Shown: piece by piece, positions 40,930 to 49,132 of the stretch | Position numbering within the stretch: the first letter of the stretch is position 1 | How the letters are laid out: each line of letters starts with the position of its first letter | Assembly (NCBI GenBank): GCA_902826605.1 | Contig: CADEFM010000017.1 | Location: forward strand, 1 to 64,000 | DNA from: an uncultured Acidobacteriota bacterium | Lineage (GTDB): Bacteria; Acidobacteriota; Terriglobia; Bryobacterales; Bryobacteraceae | DNA length: 64,000 bases | Direction: 5' to 3' | Translations under genes and position numbers: made by a program | The notes under the pieces: model-generated | Database searches by the model: none | The model's input: the letters and a program-made list of their open reading frames with translations, nothing else | Told to the model about the DNA's origin: nothing

Positions 40930-41886
40930 TTACACCGCAGTGAACAGATTTTCGGCGAAACCCCATTCCCGGTCAATCCACTGCTGGTCGCAGCGGAAGC
41001 CACTGGATGCCGCCATCTTAAATGGCTCTTCCGGAAGGTATTTATGACAGCTCTCGGTCCATATGGTTTCGCCTTCGCGGAACGCGAATGAGCGGTCGCC
41101 GACCCGCACTGTTTGGGCGCGCATCGATTGCAGATGCATCTCAATGGCGAGCTGGTCTTCATTGAAGCGTGCCACGTGGGCGAACTGGGCCAAATCGAAG
41201 TTGCCGCCGAGTTCGCGATTGATCCTCACTAGAAGATTCCTATTGAAAGCAGCGGTGACTCCCAGCGGATCGTCGTAGGCGGCCATCAAAACGGGAAGGG
41301 GCTTCATGAGGTCGGTTGCGATCACCAGTACGTCGTCCGGCTTCATCACGTCGCGGATGCGCCGCAGAAATGCAAGAGCGGCGGAGCGTTCGAAATTACC
41401 GATGGTGCTTCCCAAGAACAGAACCCCCAGTTGCTGGTCTGCCGTGCGGCGGCGCGCCACTTCCGCCAATCCGTCCAGATAGTCGGCTTCCAGTCCAACG
41501 ATTGCGATGCAGTCGATGTCGCTTAGTTCGCGTTCGCACAGCGCCAGCGCGTCGGAGGAGACCTCGATCGGATAATACATCGCGGGGCGCCGCAAAGCTT
41601 CCAAAAGATAGCGCGTTTTCCTTCCGCTGCCACTGCCCAGTTCGGCGATGGCCAGGCGGGGAGAGAGCCGCACCACAATCTCCCTGGCGTGCCTCTTGAG
41701 AATCCGCTCCTCTGCGCGCGTCAAGCCGTATTCGGGTAGTTCCGTGATCACGTCAAACAGACGCGAGCCCACGGTGTCATACAAATATTTTGAAGGAAGC
41801 TCTTTCTGCCCGTTCAGAGCTAACCCAAGCAAGACATCCGCCGTGAATTCATGAATAAACCCGGTACTCTCGGTCAAAGTAGTCAT
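40930..41886 (-). CDS. egtD: L-histidine N(alpha)-methyltransferase EgtD
   Basis: A 318-residue SAM methyltransferase making hercynine in ergothioneine synthesis. The start ATG 41886 overlaps the egtB stop (ATGA). Family motifs: KYLYDTVGSRLFDVITELPEYG, LAIAELGSGSGRKT, YPIEVSSDAL, VLFLGSTIGNFER, and the C-terminal TESCHKYLPEEPFKMAASSGF typical of EgtD. The adjacent egtB makes the pair enough to reach hercynyl-sulfoxide. Confidence 0.93.
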   Translation of the reverse strand: MTTLTESTGFIHEFTADVLLGLALNGQKELPSKYLYDTVGSRLFDVITELPEYGLTRAEERILKRHAREIVVRLSPRLAIAELGSGSGRKTRYLLEALRRPAMYYPIEVSSDALALCERELSDIDCIAIVGLEADYLDGLAEVARRRTADQQLGVLFLGSTIGNFERSAALAFLRRIRDVMKPDDVLVIATDLMKPLPVLMAAYDDPLGVTAAFNRNLLVRINRELGGNFDLAQFAHVARFNEDQLAIEMHLQSMRAQTVRVGDRSFAFREGETIWTESCHKYLPEEPFKMAASSGFRCDQQWIDREWGFAENLFTAV

Positions 41887-43043
41887 GATTGTTTCACGCA
41901 GCGGAATCCCGCGTATATATACGGGTAGTTCGGTTGAAACCAATTACGGAAACTAGGCCGCACCATGCAGGCCGCAGTGCGTGGGGAAGCTCCCTTCATC
42001 ACGTAATGGCGGCCGTCGAAGAAGTTGGCTGAATATCCCGGGTAACAGGCAAACGGTTCAAAGCCCGGAAAAGGGGCGAAGATGCTGGAGGTCCATTCCC
42101 AGCCATTGCCCCGCATCTCTACTGCTCCAAAGTTACTAATACCACCGCGCGTCACAGGCGCGGGATTCCAGCTCTTGAAGCTATGGTTGCCATCACCTGC
42201 CGGGCCCAGTGCCGCACGCTGCCATTGCGATTCCGTCGGGAGATGCTTGCCCGCCCATTGCGCATAGGCGGAGGCATCCGCGTGACTCACGTATACGGGC
42301 CAATCCAGCGGAAGTGGTATCTCTTCAAACATCGTTCGGAAAAACCAATACGTCCCACGCTTCACCCAAAATACAGGGGGCGAGCCGCCCTCTTCGACGA
42401 ATTTCAAATACTCGCCGTTAGAGACCTTGTAGCGATTGATCACGAACCCCGGAACGTGCACCGTGTGTGCGTCGAATTCGTTATCCCATCCAAACTCACC
42501 GGCGTCCTCAAGACCTAGAGTTACGGGGCCGGCTTCCACCTCGACCGCGTCCGTTTTGCGGGGGAGTGATGACATGATCGGGCTGAACGACGGTGTCTTT
42601 TTCTCAAACGGCAATTGGTGCAGCATGTAAGCAAGGGTTTCCGCGTGCATCAGACGGTGCTCAATCGCCACGTTCATTAGATGCTCCGGATACTCACTCG
42701 CATCGAGAATCTTGCGTATCCGCGCACCATACTCCCGAGTCTCGCGTTCCGACGGCCATTCGTCGGGCTGATCGGACGGTAATCCTCCATCCACGGGGTC
42801 AATTCCAAACGCAAATAAGTGGTCAAAAGAGGCGTGCAGCGGCTCCGTTCCCTCTAGCAGATTCCAATCGAATGCCTCTAGATGTCCTAAATAGAAGATG
42901 ATGCGATGACGCTCCGGGATGGGGCGGTCATAAAGCGCCGCTCGGTCCAGCAAGGCAAACAGGCGATCAGTCTCCGCTCGCGCGTCGCGCCAGCGGGAGC
43001 TAAGCCCGGCTTGAACGGAACTCGAATGCGGGGACGCTATCAT
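41883..43043 (-). CDS. egtB: Ergothioneine biosynthesis sulfoxide synthase EgtB
   Basis: A 386-residue iron enzyme joining hercynine to a thiol donor. The N-terminal DinB-like domain has the iron triad in IEHRLMHAETLAYML (HxxxHxE), with the first histidine nearby in FYLGHLEAFDW. The C-terminal FGE-sulfatase-type domain includes VSNGEYLKFVEEGG, KHLPTESQWQRAA, GNGWEWTSSIF and a late GFRCVKQS ending. It is the first gene of the two-gene ergothioneine operon. Confidence 0.93.
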   Translation of the reverse strand: MIASPHSSSVQAGLSSRWRDARAETDRLFALLDRAALYDRPIPERHRIIFYLGHLEAFDWNLLEGTEPLHASFDHLFAFGIDPVDGGLPSDQPDEWPSERETREYGARIRKILDASEYPEHLMNVAIEHRLMHAETLAYMLHQLPFEKKTPSFSPIMSSLPRKTDAVEVEAGPVTLGLEDAGEFGWDNEFDAHTVHVPGFVINRYKVSNGEYLKFVEEGGSPPVFWVKRGTYWFFRTMFEEIPLPLDWPVYVSHADASAYAQWAGKHLPTESQWQRAALGPAGDGNHSFKSWNPAPVTRGGISNFGAVEMRGNGWEWTSSIFAPFPGFEPFACYPGYSANFFDGRHYVMKGASPRTAACMVRPSFRNWFQPNYPYIYAGFRCVKQS

Positions 43044-43135
43044 TTGTCACCGACGCCACAATTGTATGAGATTTGGGGAGCGGAAATGTTTCGGTCTTAT
43101 GAGAAATTCGATCCGCCCTGCTAAAATTGAGTTTG

Positions 43136-44273
43136 ATGACCCTCGACGAACTGGAAAGAGAGTACGTTTCGCTCCGCCAGCAGGCTGACGCTGTGCGGAG
43201 CTATCTTTGACGCTCCTGCGCGCAAAGCCCAGTTAGCCGGCTTGGAAGAACAGATCAACGGGCCGGATTTCTGGGCGAATCCCGAAAAAAGCCAGAAGAT
43301 CATGCAGGACCGCAAGCGCGTGGAAGAGCAGGTGGACCAGGACAACAAGATTTCCGGGCTCACCAGCGATCTGGATACGCTCTTTGAACTCGCGCGCGAA
43401 GGCGAAGACGTCAGCGCGGAGCTGGCGCGCGAAATCAAGAGCCTCTCCGGCTATCTGGAAAAGCTCGAAACGCAGATGCTGCTCTCCGGCGAGAATGACG
43501 AGCGCAGCGCCATCGTCACTATTCATCCCGGCGCGGGCGGCACCGAAAGCCAGGACTGGGCCGAGATGCTGCTGCGCATGTATCTGCGCTGGGCGGAGCG
43601 CAACGGATACGAAGCCGTCATCACCGACCGGTTGGAAGGCGAAGGCGCGGGCATCAAGTCCGCCACTTTCGAAATCAATGGCGAAAACGCCTATGGGCTT
43701 TTGCAGAGCGAAGTAGGCGTGCACAGGCTGGTGCGAATCTCGCCGTTCGACGCCAATGCACGGCGGCACACGTCCTTCGCATCGGTCTTCGTTTATCCGC
43801 AGATCGACGACGAAATCAAGATTGACATCCGGCCGGAAGATTTACGTGTCGACACTTTTCGCGCGTCGGGCGCGGGAGGCCAGCACGTCAACCGGACCGA
43901 TTCGGCCATTCGCATGACGCACCTTCCAACCAACATCGTGGTGCAATGCCAGAACGAGCGCAGCCAGCATAAGAATCGCGCCAGCGCCATGAAGCAGCTG
44001 CGCGCGAAACTGTACGAGCATGAGATGGACAAGAAGCGCGCCGAGGAGCGCAAGGTGGAGGACGCCAAGCTCGAAATCAACTTCGGCAGCCAGATTCGCA
44101 GCTACGTGCTGGCGCCGTACCGCTTGATCAAGGATCATCGCACGAAGCTTGGCGTGGGCGATGTAGACCGCGTGATCGATGGCGACCTCAGCGAGTTCAC
44201 ACACGCTTATTTGGTGTGGCGTAAAACTGGCAAGACCGTGGCGACTGGCGGGGACAAAGATGACATTGACTAA
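43136..44273 (+). CDS. prfB: Peptide chain release factor 2 (programmed +1 frameshift)
   Basis: RF2 recognises UAA and UGA stop codons. The gene starts at ATG 43136 and reads 24 codons to CTT TGA C at 43205-43211, where the ribosome must slip +1 to continue from 43209 to TAA 44271-44273 (total about 378 residues). The slip site is preceded by CGGAGC TAT, a weak internal Shine-Dalgarno. The tripeptide SPF (RISPFDANARRHTSF) defines RF2 and the GGQ motif is in SGAGGQHVNRTDSAIRM. Its stop overlaps the next start by one base. Confidence 0.96.
43200..43211 (+). promoter_or_regulatory. prfB autoregulatory frameshift site
   Basis: AGC TAT CTT TGA C, with the internal Shine-Dalgarno-like CGGAGC spaced as in other bacteria. 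When RF2 is scarce the ribosome pauses at the in-frame TGA (43208-43210) and shifts +1 to make full-length RF2, giving feedback control. The mechanism is established for this family; only its sequence elements are seen here. Confidence 0.93.
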
Positions 44274-45193
44274 TGTGGCTGGCGGGGGTTGATTCCGTCA
44301 AACCCCTGATGCTCACGATTAAACAAGCGGCCGCGCTGATTCGCTCCGGTGAGATCGTGGCGTTTCCCACGGAAACCGTGTACGGTCTAGGCGCGAATGC
44401 ACTCGACGCCGCGGCGGTGGCGAAAATCTTCGCGCTAAAGGGCCGTCCTGCCACCAGCCCCCTCATTGTCCATGTGTCGTCCATCGATACGGCGAAGGCG
44501 CTGGTGAGCGAATGGCCGCAGCAAGCCGCGATTCTGGCGCAGCGCTACTGGCCAGGACCCCTGACCCTGGTGCTGCCGAAAACGCCGGCGATTCCGGATA
44601 TCGTCACCGCTGGTCTGCCCACGGTAGGCATTCGCATCCCAAACCACCCTGTGGCGCTGGAACTGATCGCCGAAGCGGGTGTGCCCATCGCCGCGCCCAG
44701 CGCAAATAGGTTTTCGGGGCTCTCCCCCACCACGGCCGAGCACGTGCGGAACGCATTCGGAAATGCCGTTCCGGTACTGGACGGTGGCCCGTGTCAAGTG
44801 GGCATTGAATCCACGGTTGTCTCGGTCTGCGGCTCTGAAGTCCGCCTATTGCGCCCTGGAATGATAGCGTTTGCGGAGATCGAACGAGCGGCGGAACCGG
44901 AAGGCGCGCACCCGTCCCCCGGTATGCATGCCCGCCACTACAGCCCACGCACTCCGTTGGCGCTGTCCGCGACCCCGGACCTGATGGGCGCATACGTGTG
45001 GATCAACCGCCCCGCGCAGGCCGCGCGAGTTATCGAAATGCCCCGCGACGCCTTTGCGTATGCCGCACGGCTCTACAGCGTTCTGCACGAACTTGATGCC
45101 GAGGGCTGGCCGTCGATCACCATTGAGCCGCCGCCTGATACTATCGAATGGTCGGCGGTGCTTGACCGCCTGCGCAGAGCATCCAACCAGTGA
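44273..45193 (+). CDS. L-threonylcarbamoyladenylate synthase (TsaC/Sua5)
   Basis: A 306-residue enzyme forming threonylcarbamoyl-AMP for tRNA t6A modification. The YrdC core is residues 20-200: GEIVAFPTETVYGLGANA, FALKGRPATSPLIVH, LTLVLPKTPAIPDIV, and the C-terminal Sua5 domain (HPSPGMHARHYSPRTPL) makes it the longer Sua5-like form. The start overlaps the prfB stop by one base; ATG 44309 (MLTIKQAAAL) is a possible alternative start. Confidence 0.9.
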   Translation: MWLAGVDSVKPLMLTIKQAAALIRSGEIVAFPTETVYGLGANALDAAAVAKIFALKGRPATSPLIVHVSSIDTAKALVSEWPQQAAILAQRYWPGPLTLVLPKTPAIPDIVTAGLPTVGIRIPNHPVALELIAEAGVPIAAPSANRFSGLSPTTAEHVRNAFGNAVPVLDGGPCQVGIESTVVSVCGSEVRLLRPGMIAFAEIERAAEPEGAHPSPGMHARHYSPRTPLALSATPDLMGAYVWINRPAQAARVIEMPRDAFAYAARLYSVLHELDAEGWPSITIEPPPDTIEWSAVLDRLRRASNQ

Positions 45194-45933
45194 ACCTTCT
45201 CAGCGAGATTGATCAAACCCTCACCGCGACGCCTACCCTTTGGTGGCTGGGCCACGCATCTTTCGTAGTGCGCTTCGCCAACATCACGTTTTATGTGGAC
45301 CCCCTGCTCTCGCAGCCGGGCGCGCTGCTGGAAGCTGCGCAGATCCGCAACGCGGATATGATTCTTGCCACGCACGCGCACCGCGGCCACTTGGATGGCG
45401 TCTCGCTCAAAGCCATGCTCGAAGCTTCTCCGAGCGCCAAAGTGATTCTTCCGAAAAGCGCGGGAGCGTACGCGCATTCCCTGGGAATTCCGTATCCGCG
45501 CATGACCACGACGGATTCCGATCTTCGCGTGGAGTTCTGGAAGGACAATTTGTACGGCCGGGTATACGCCGTGCCGTCGGCCCACCCAGGATTGGATTGG
45601 ACACCTCTCGGCGGTTTTCCATACTTGGGTTACCTGATCCGTTTTGGCCGCTGGACCATCTATCATGCGGGAGATTGCAATAATTACGAAGGTCTGGCGA
45701 ACCGCTTGCGGCCGTATAACGTATCGGTGGCGTTGCTCCCAATCGGCGGGAAAAACTTTACGCCGGCCGAAGCTACACAACTGGCTACCGAGATTGGCGC
45801 GAAGTGGCTCGCGCCCATGCATTATTCGCCCGGGGAGGAAAGCGGTTTTGTGACGCACATGCTGGGCCACCATCCCGATCAGGCTTTTAAAATCTTTCAG
45901 CCCGGTGAGAAATGGACCGTGCCCGAAAATTGA
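45190..45933 (+). CDS. UlaG-like metallo-beta-lactamase-fold hydrolase
   Basis: A 247-residue cytosolic hydrolase with GTG start overlapping the previous stop (GTGA). Metal features: LWWLGHASFVVRF, VDPLLSQPG, THAHRGHLDGVSLKAML (the HxHxxH variant), PSAHPGLDW, YHAGDCNNYEGL, and a late histidine in WLAPMHYSPGEE. This set fits the UlaG / N-acyl-phosphatidylethanolamine phospholipase D-like branch. Substrate unknown. Confidence 0.85.
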   Translation: MNLLSEIDQTLTATPTLWWLGHASFVVRFANITFYVDPLLSQPGALLEAAQIRNADMILATHAHRGHLDGVSLKAMLEASPSAKVILPKSAGAYAHSLGIPYPRMTTTDSDLRVEFWKDNLYGRVYAVPSAHPGLDWTPLGGFPYLGYLIRFGRWTIYHAGDCNNYEGLANRLRPYNVSVALLPIGGKNFTPAEATQLATEIGAKWLAPMHYSPGEESGFVTHMLGHHPDQAFKIFQPGEKWTVPEN

Positions 45934-45934
45934 T

Positions 45935-46609
45935 CTAGTCCGGATCGTGCCAAGGACGCCAGCGCGTCCGGCGGTCTGGGAATAAGCGGATCAACAGCAT
46001 CCCCGCGACGAATCCCCCTACATGCGCGAACCATGCCACGCCGCCGCCGCTATAACTGGTCTCCGCCAGTGAGCCTAAGCCGCTGGCGAATTGAATCGCG
46101 AACCACCATAGCAGCATCAGGGCAGCGGGAATTTCCATGGTCGTAATGAATATGAAAATCGGCACCAGGGTTACGATGCGCGCCCGCGGAAATTTAATGA
46201 GGTACGCGCCCATCACTCCAGCGATCGCGCCGCTCGCGCCAATCGTCGGAACGCGGGAATAGGGGCTTGTGACTACTTGCACCACGGCCGCAGCCAAGCC
46301 GCACAATACATAGAATCCGGCAAAGCGCGCGCTTCCGACTAGGTCTTCCACGTTGCGCCCAAAAACCCACAGGAATAGCATGTTGCCGATCAGATGCATC
46401 CAACCCCCATGCAGGAACATGGACGTGAGCAGCGTATACAGCCTGCCAGAAACCGCGTCTGGAATTACCCCAAACGTCTCCACGAACAACGTCAAGCCCG
46501 GTCTGGAGAGAGATACCTGGAAAAGAAATATCAGCACATTCAAGGCAATGAAAACAGTTGTGACGATAGCTTTCGAGCGAATACGTTCGGTGGACCGGAG
46601 AGGAATCAT
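45935..46609 (-). CDS. Rhomboid-family intramembrane serine protease
   Basis: A 224-residue multi-pass membrane protease. It has six predicted helices and the catalytic serine in PTIGASGAIAGVMGAY, the histidine in WFAHVGGFVAGMLLIR, and the upstream HGGWMHLIGNMLFLWVFGRN segment typical of rhomboids. It cleaves membrane proteins within or near their transmembrane helices. ATG 46609 is used; upstream frames are shadows of the neighbouring methyltransferase gene. Confidence 0.9.
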   Translation of the reverse strand: MIPLRSTERIRSKAIVTTVFIALNVLIFLFQVSLSRPGLTLFVETFGVIPDAVSGRLYTLLTSMFLHGGWMHLIGNMLFLWVFGRNVEDLVGSARFAGFYVLCGLAAAVVQVVTSPYSRVPTIGASGAIAGVMGAYLIKFPRARIVTLVPIFIFITTMEIPAALMLLWWFAIQFASGLGSLAETSYSGGGVAWFAHVGGFVAGMLLIRLFPDRRTRWRPWHDPD

Positions 46610-46637
46610 GCGGGGATGTTTGTACCAAGCCCGGCCG

Positions 46638-47207
46638 TCAGTTCTTTTCCGCAGGCATCTCGTAGAGGTACAAGAGATGCTCGTGGCGGGCATCGGCTCT
46701 TTCGACTCGCGCGGCTTTCCATCCCGGCACGGCGAAGCCATGCGAAACAACACGTGCGCCCGGCTTCAGGAATTTCTCAAGCCGTGGGCGCAATTTTTCG
46801 TTGAGTGATGTAGCCAGATAGATGGTCACGACGTCCGCGCGGCTGATGTCCGCTTCAAGCGCATCACCGTGAATCACGCGCGCCACGCCCGAAAGGCCCT
46901 GTTTGACAACATTCGCCGTAGCCTGCGCCACCAGTTTCGGAGATATCTCCACACCTACTGCTTTGGCCTTATATTTGCCCGCCGCCGCGATCAGAATGCG
47001 CCCATCCCCGCAGCCCAAATCGTAGAGCGTCTCGCCCGGCTTCAGACGCGCCATTTCCAGCATGCGATCCACTACACGCGCGGGGGAAGTTACGTACGGA
47101 GCTAACCGATTAATGTAGGATTTCTTATCCGAAACGGAATCCTGGGCTCTGGCAGGCGGGGAGAGCAGCGCAACTGCGACGATCGCGACTCCAGTGCATG
47201 CGCGCAT
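46638..47207 (-). CDS. Secreted class I SAM-methyltransferase-fold protein
   Basis: A 189-residue protein with an N-terminal signal sequence (to PARAQDS) and a methyltransferase core: motif I TLYDLGCGDGRILIAAA, then AVGVEISPKLV, DALEADISRADVVTIYLATSL and the downstream LKPGARVVSHGF. Export of a SAM enzyme is odd because SAM is cytosolic; the family is nevertheless common in Acidobacteria with this leader, which may be a membrane anchor. Substrate unknown. It lies 5 bases past the next gene's stop. Confidence 0.83.
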   Translation of the reverse strand: MRACTGVAIVAVALLSPPARAQDSVSDKKSYINRLAPYVTSPARVVDRMLEMARLKPGETLYDLGCGDGRILIAAAGKYKAKAVGVEISPKLVAQATANVVKQGLSGVARVIHGDALEADISRADVVTIYLATSLNEKLRPRLEKFLKPGARVVSHGFAVPGWKAARVERADARHEHLLYLYEMPAEKN

Positions 47208-47212
47208 AAGAC

Positions 47213-48451
47213 CTACTGGGCTGTCTCGGTGATCACGGACCGGCCCTGTCTAGATTTTACAATACGGGCGACCATTTCGGAAAAGGAGAACCACAAGTCC
47301 CGAGGGCGGCTGATGGTGTACTCAGTTCCGCGGAATAGGCGCACGGCGCGCCCGATGGAATCGCGCCACGGAACAGCCTGCGGGTTAACTGCATAGTTTA
47401 GGTAGAATACAGGGTAATCCACGTTCAGCGGTTTCAGCGTTTCCTCCGGCACGTGCTGATCGAGCATGACCTTAGGCCCCGCGAAAATCAATGCGTCGGG
47501 ATGATCGTCGGTGGACATTTCCTTCTGGATCAGCTCCGTCAAAAATTCCGTATCGCCGTGCTTGTTTTGCAGTTTCTTGGTATCCACTACGCCAAGTTTG
47601 ATGGATTTCAATGTATCGCCCAGGGCGGGGAAGTCGATCTCATTCTCCGTCTTCTGGCGATACAGCACGCGCTGCTCCTGAATGTTAAAGGCCACCAGGG
47701 AAAATGAGCTGAATTCAGGCTGCCGCATAATGCGCCGCAGGACGGAAACCAGTGCAATGGTGTCCAGAGGACGCATCGTGCTGGCGTAGGCATTCTGCGG
47801 CGCGAAATTCATAAGGATCTTGACCTTCAGCGGCGTATCGATTTTTGAATCCTGTGTGCGCGCAACCGGAGGTTCCGGCGTGAATTGTTCGAAATGCGCG
47901 GCCTCTACTTTTCCGGCCGGCATTTCCATCTGAATCTCACGATCACGGCTGGGCAGTTCCGCCGTCATGTCCCAATAGAACGAACACACACGTTCGGAAC
48001 GATCCCGGATCAGCCAGTCCACGTGATATTTGCCCTCGCCCAGATCGACCACGCCCTCCAGAATCGCGTCGCCACCGGCGTCATCATTAATCTTTGGTAC
48101 GGTAAAGTGCTGCACGAAGTACTTGGCCTCGGCGGAGCGATCCGCAGGCGTTACACGAAAAAGAATGTTGAGCCCATTTTCCTCCCCCGCCAGTTCCTTC
48201 ATTGGAACCGTGGCCGTGAAACCCGCGTGAAATCGCAAATCGAATCCTAGCAGCGGTTTTTCCGGCGTCACCGTGCAGCTGAGTTCCTTCCGTACCTCCT
48301 GGGCCTCCAGCACTGCCAGATCGGTCGCGATAACGTGTACCGGCGCCCCGGGTGTTCCGACCAGGGCTTGAGACGAGAGGGGCGCGCATGTCACCCACAG
48401 TACGGCGGCATATGCACCGGCCGCGATCATATTGCGCACTTGAACTTTCAT
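47213..48451 (-). CDS. Secreted hypothetical protein with von Willebrand A-like C-terminus
   Basis: A 412-residue exported protein starting at ATG 48451 (MKVQVRNMIAAGAYAAVL leader, AGGA just upstream); the long frame upstream is a shadow of ssb. The N-terminal half is beta-rich (VRKELSCTVTPEKPLLGFDL). The C-terminal half, with IALVSVLRRIMRQ, SLVAFNIQEQRVLY and DALIFAGPKVML, has the alternating strand-helix rhythm of a VWFA-like domain without a clear MIDAS motif. Related proteins occur across Acidobacteria, as far as I recall, and are uncharacterised. Confidence 0.72.
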   Translation of the reverse strand: MKVQVRNMIAAGAYAAVLWVTCAPLSSQALVGTPGAPVHVIATDLAVLEAQEVRKELSCTVTPEKPLLGFDLRFHAGFTATVPMKELAGEENGLNILFRVTPADRSAEAKYFVQHFTVPKINDDAGGDAILEGVVDLGEGKYHVDWLIRDRSERVCSFYWDMTAELPSRDREIQMEMPAGKVEAAHFEQFTPEPPVARTQDSKIDTPLKVKILMNFAPQNAYASTMRPLDTIALVSVLRRIMRQPEFSSFSLVAFNIQEQRVLYRQKTENEIDFPALGDTLKSIKLGVVDTKKLQNKHGDTEFLTELIQKEMSTDDHPDALIFAGPKVMLDQHVPEETLKPLNVDYPVFYLNYAVNPQAVPWRDSIGRAVRLFRGTEYTISRPRDLWFSFSEMVARIVKSRQGRSVITETAQ

Positions 48452-48578
48452 TCCTGTCACACGAGATATCTTTCGCTCATTCCTCTTCGCCAAAATCATA
48501 CACTCTTTTGCTGCATCTGTGCTGCCAATCCGTTCGGAGCTAGGCGCGTAACAGCCTCGTATGGTAACTTTTAGGATC

Positions 48579-49094
48579 ATGGCAAGCCGTAGCGTAAATA
48601 AAGTGATTCTCATCGGGCATCTCGGCCGTGACGCCGAGACCGCATACACCGCCTCGCAGGTCGCGGTGACGAAATTTTCGGTGGCCACCAACCGGCGCTG
48701 GAAAGACCAGCAGACCGGCGAGTGGAAAGAAGAAACCGACTGGTCGCGCGTGGTCCTGTGGCGTGGTGAAAACGTCGCCCCGTACCTGACCAAGGGCACG
48801 CAGGTCTACGTGGAAGGACGCCTGCAAACGCGCAGCTATGACGACAAGGACGGCAAGAAAGTGTGGGCCACCGACGTCGTCGCCGATAACGTAATTCTGT
48901 TGGGCGGCCGGGGCGCGGGTGGCGGCGCGGGCACGGGTCCCGACGAAGGTTTCTCGCAAGAGGGCTACACGCAACCCGCCGGCCAGGGCCCAGGTCAAGG
49001 GATGCGCTCCGCGCCGCGCTCGCGCCCAGCGGCATCCCCCGCCGCCGAAATGCCGATGTCCGACGGCATCAGCGACGACGACGTGCCGTTCTAG
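48579..49094 (+). CDS. ssb: Single-stranded DNA-binding protein
   Basis: A 171-residue OB-fold protein, start at ATG 48579 (MASRSVNKVILIG). It has ILIGHLGRDAE, FSVATNRRW, TDWSRVVLWRGENVAPYL and GTQVYVEGRLQTRSYDDKDG, the classical SSB core (residues 1-110). A Gly/Gln/Pro-rich linker follows and the C-terminal tail DGISDDDVPF is the acidic partner-binding tip. It precedes the asnB gene. Confidence 0.94.
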   Translation: MASRSVNKVILIGHLGRDAETAYTASQVAVTKFSVATNRRWKDQQTGEWKEETDWSRVVLWRGENVAPYLTKGTQVYVEGRLQTRSYDDKDGKKVWATDVVADNVILLGGRGAGGGAGTGPDEGFSQEGYTQPAGQGPGQGMRSAPRSRPAASPAAEMPMSDGISDDDVPF

Positions 49095-49132
49095 CATCGG
49101 ATACGAAGAGTTGGAGAGGAACTCCGACACGC

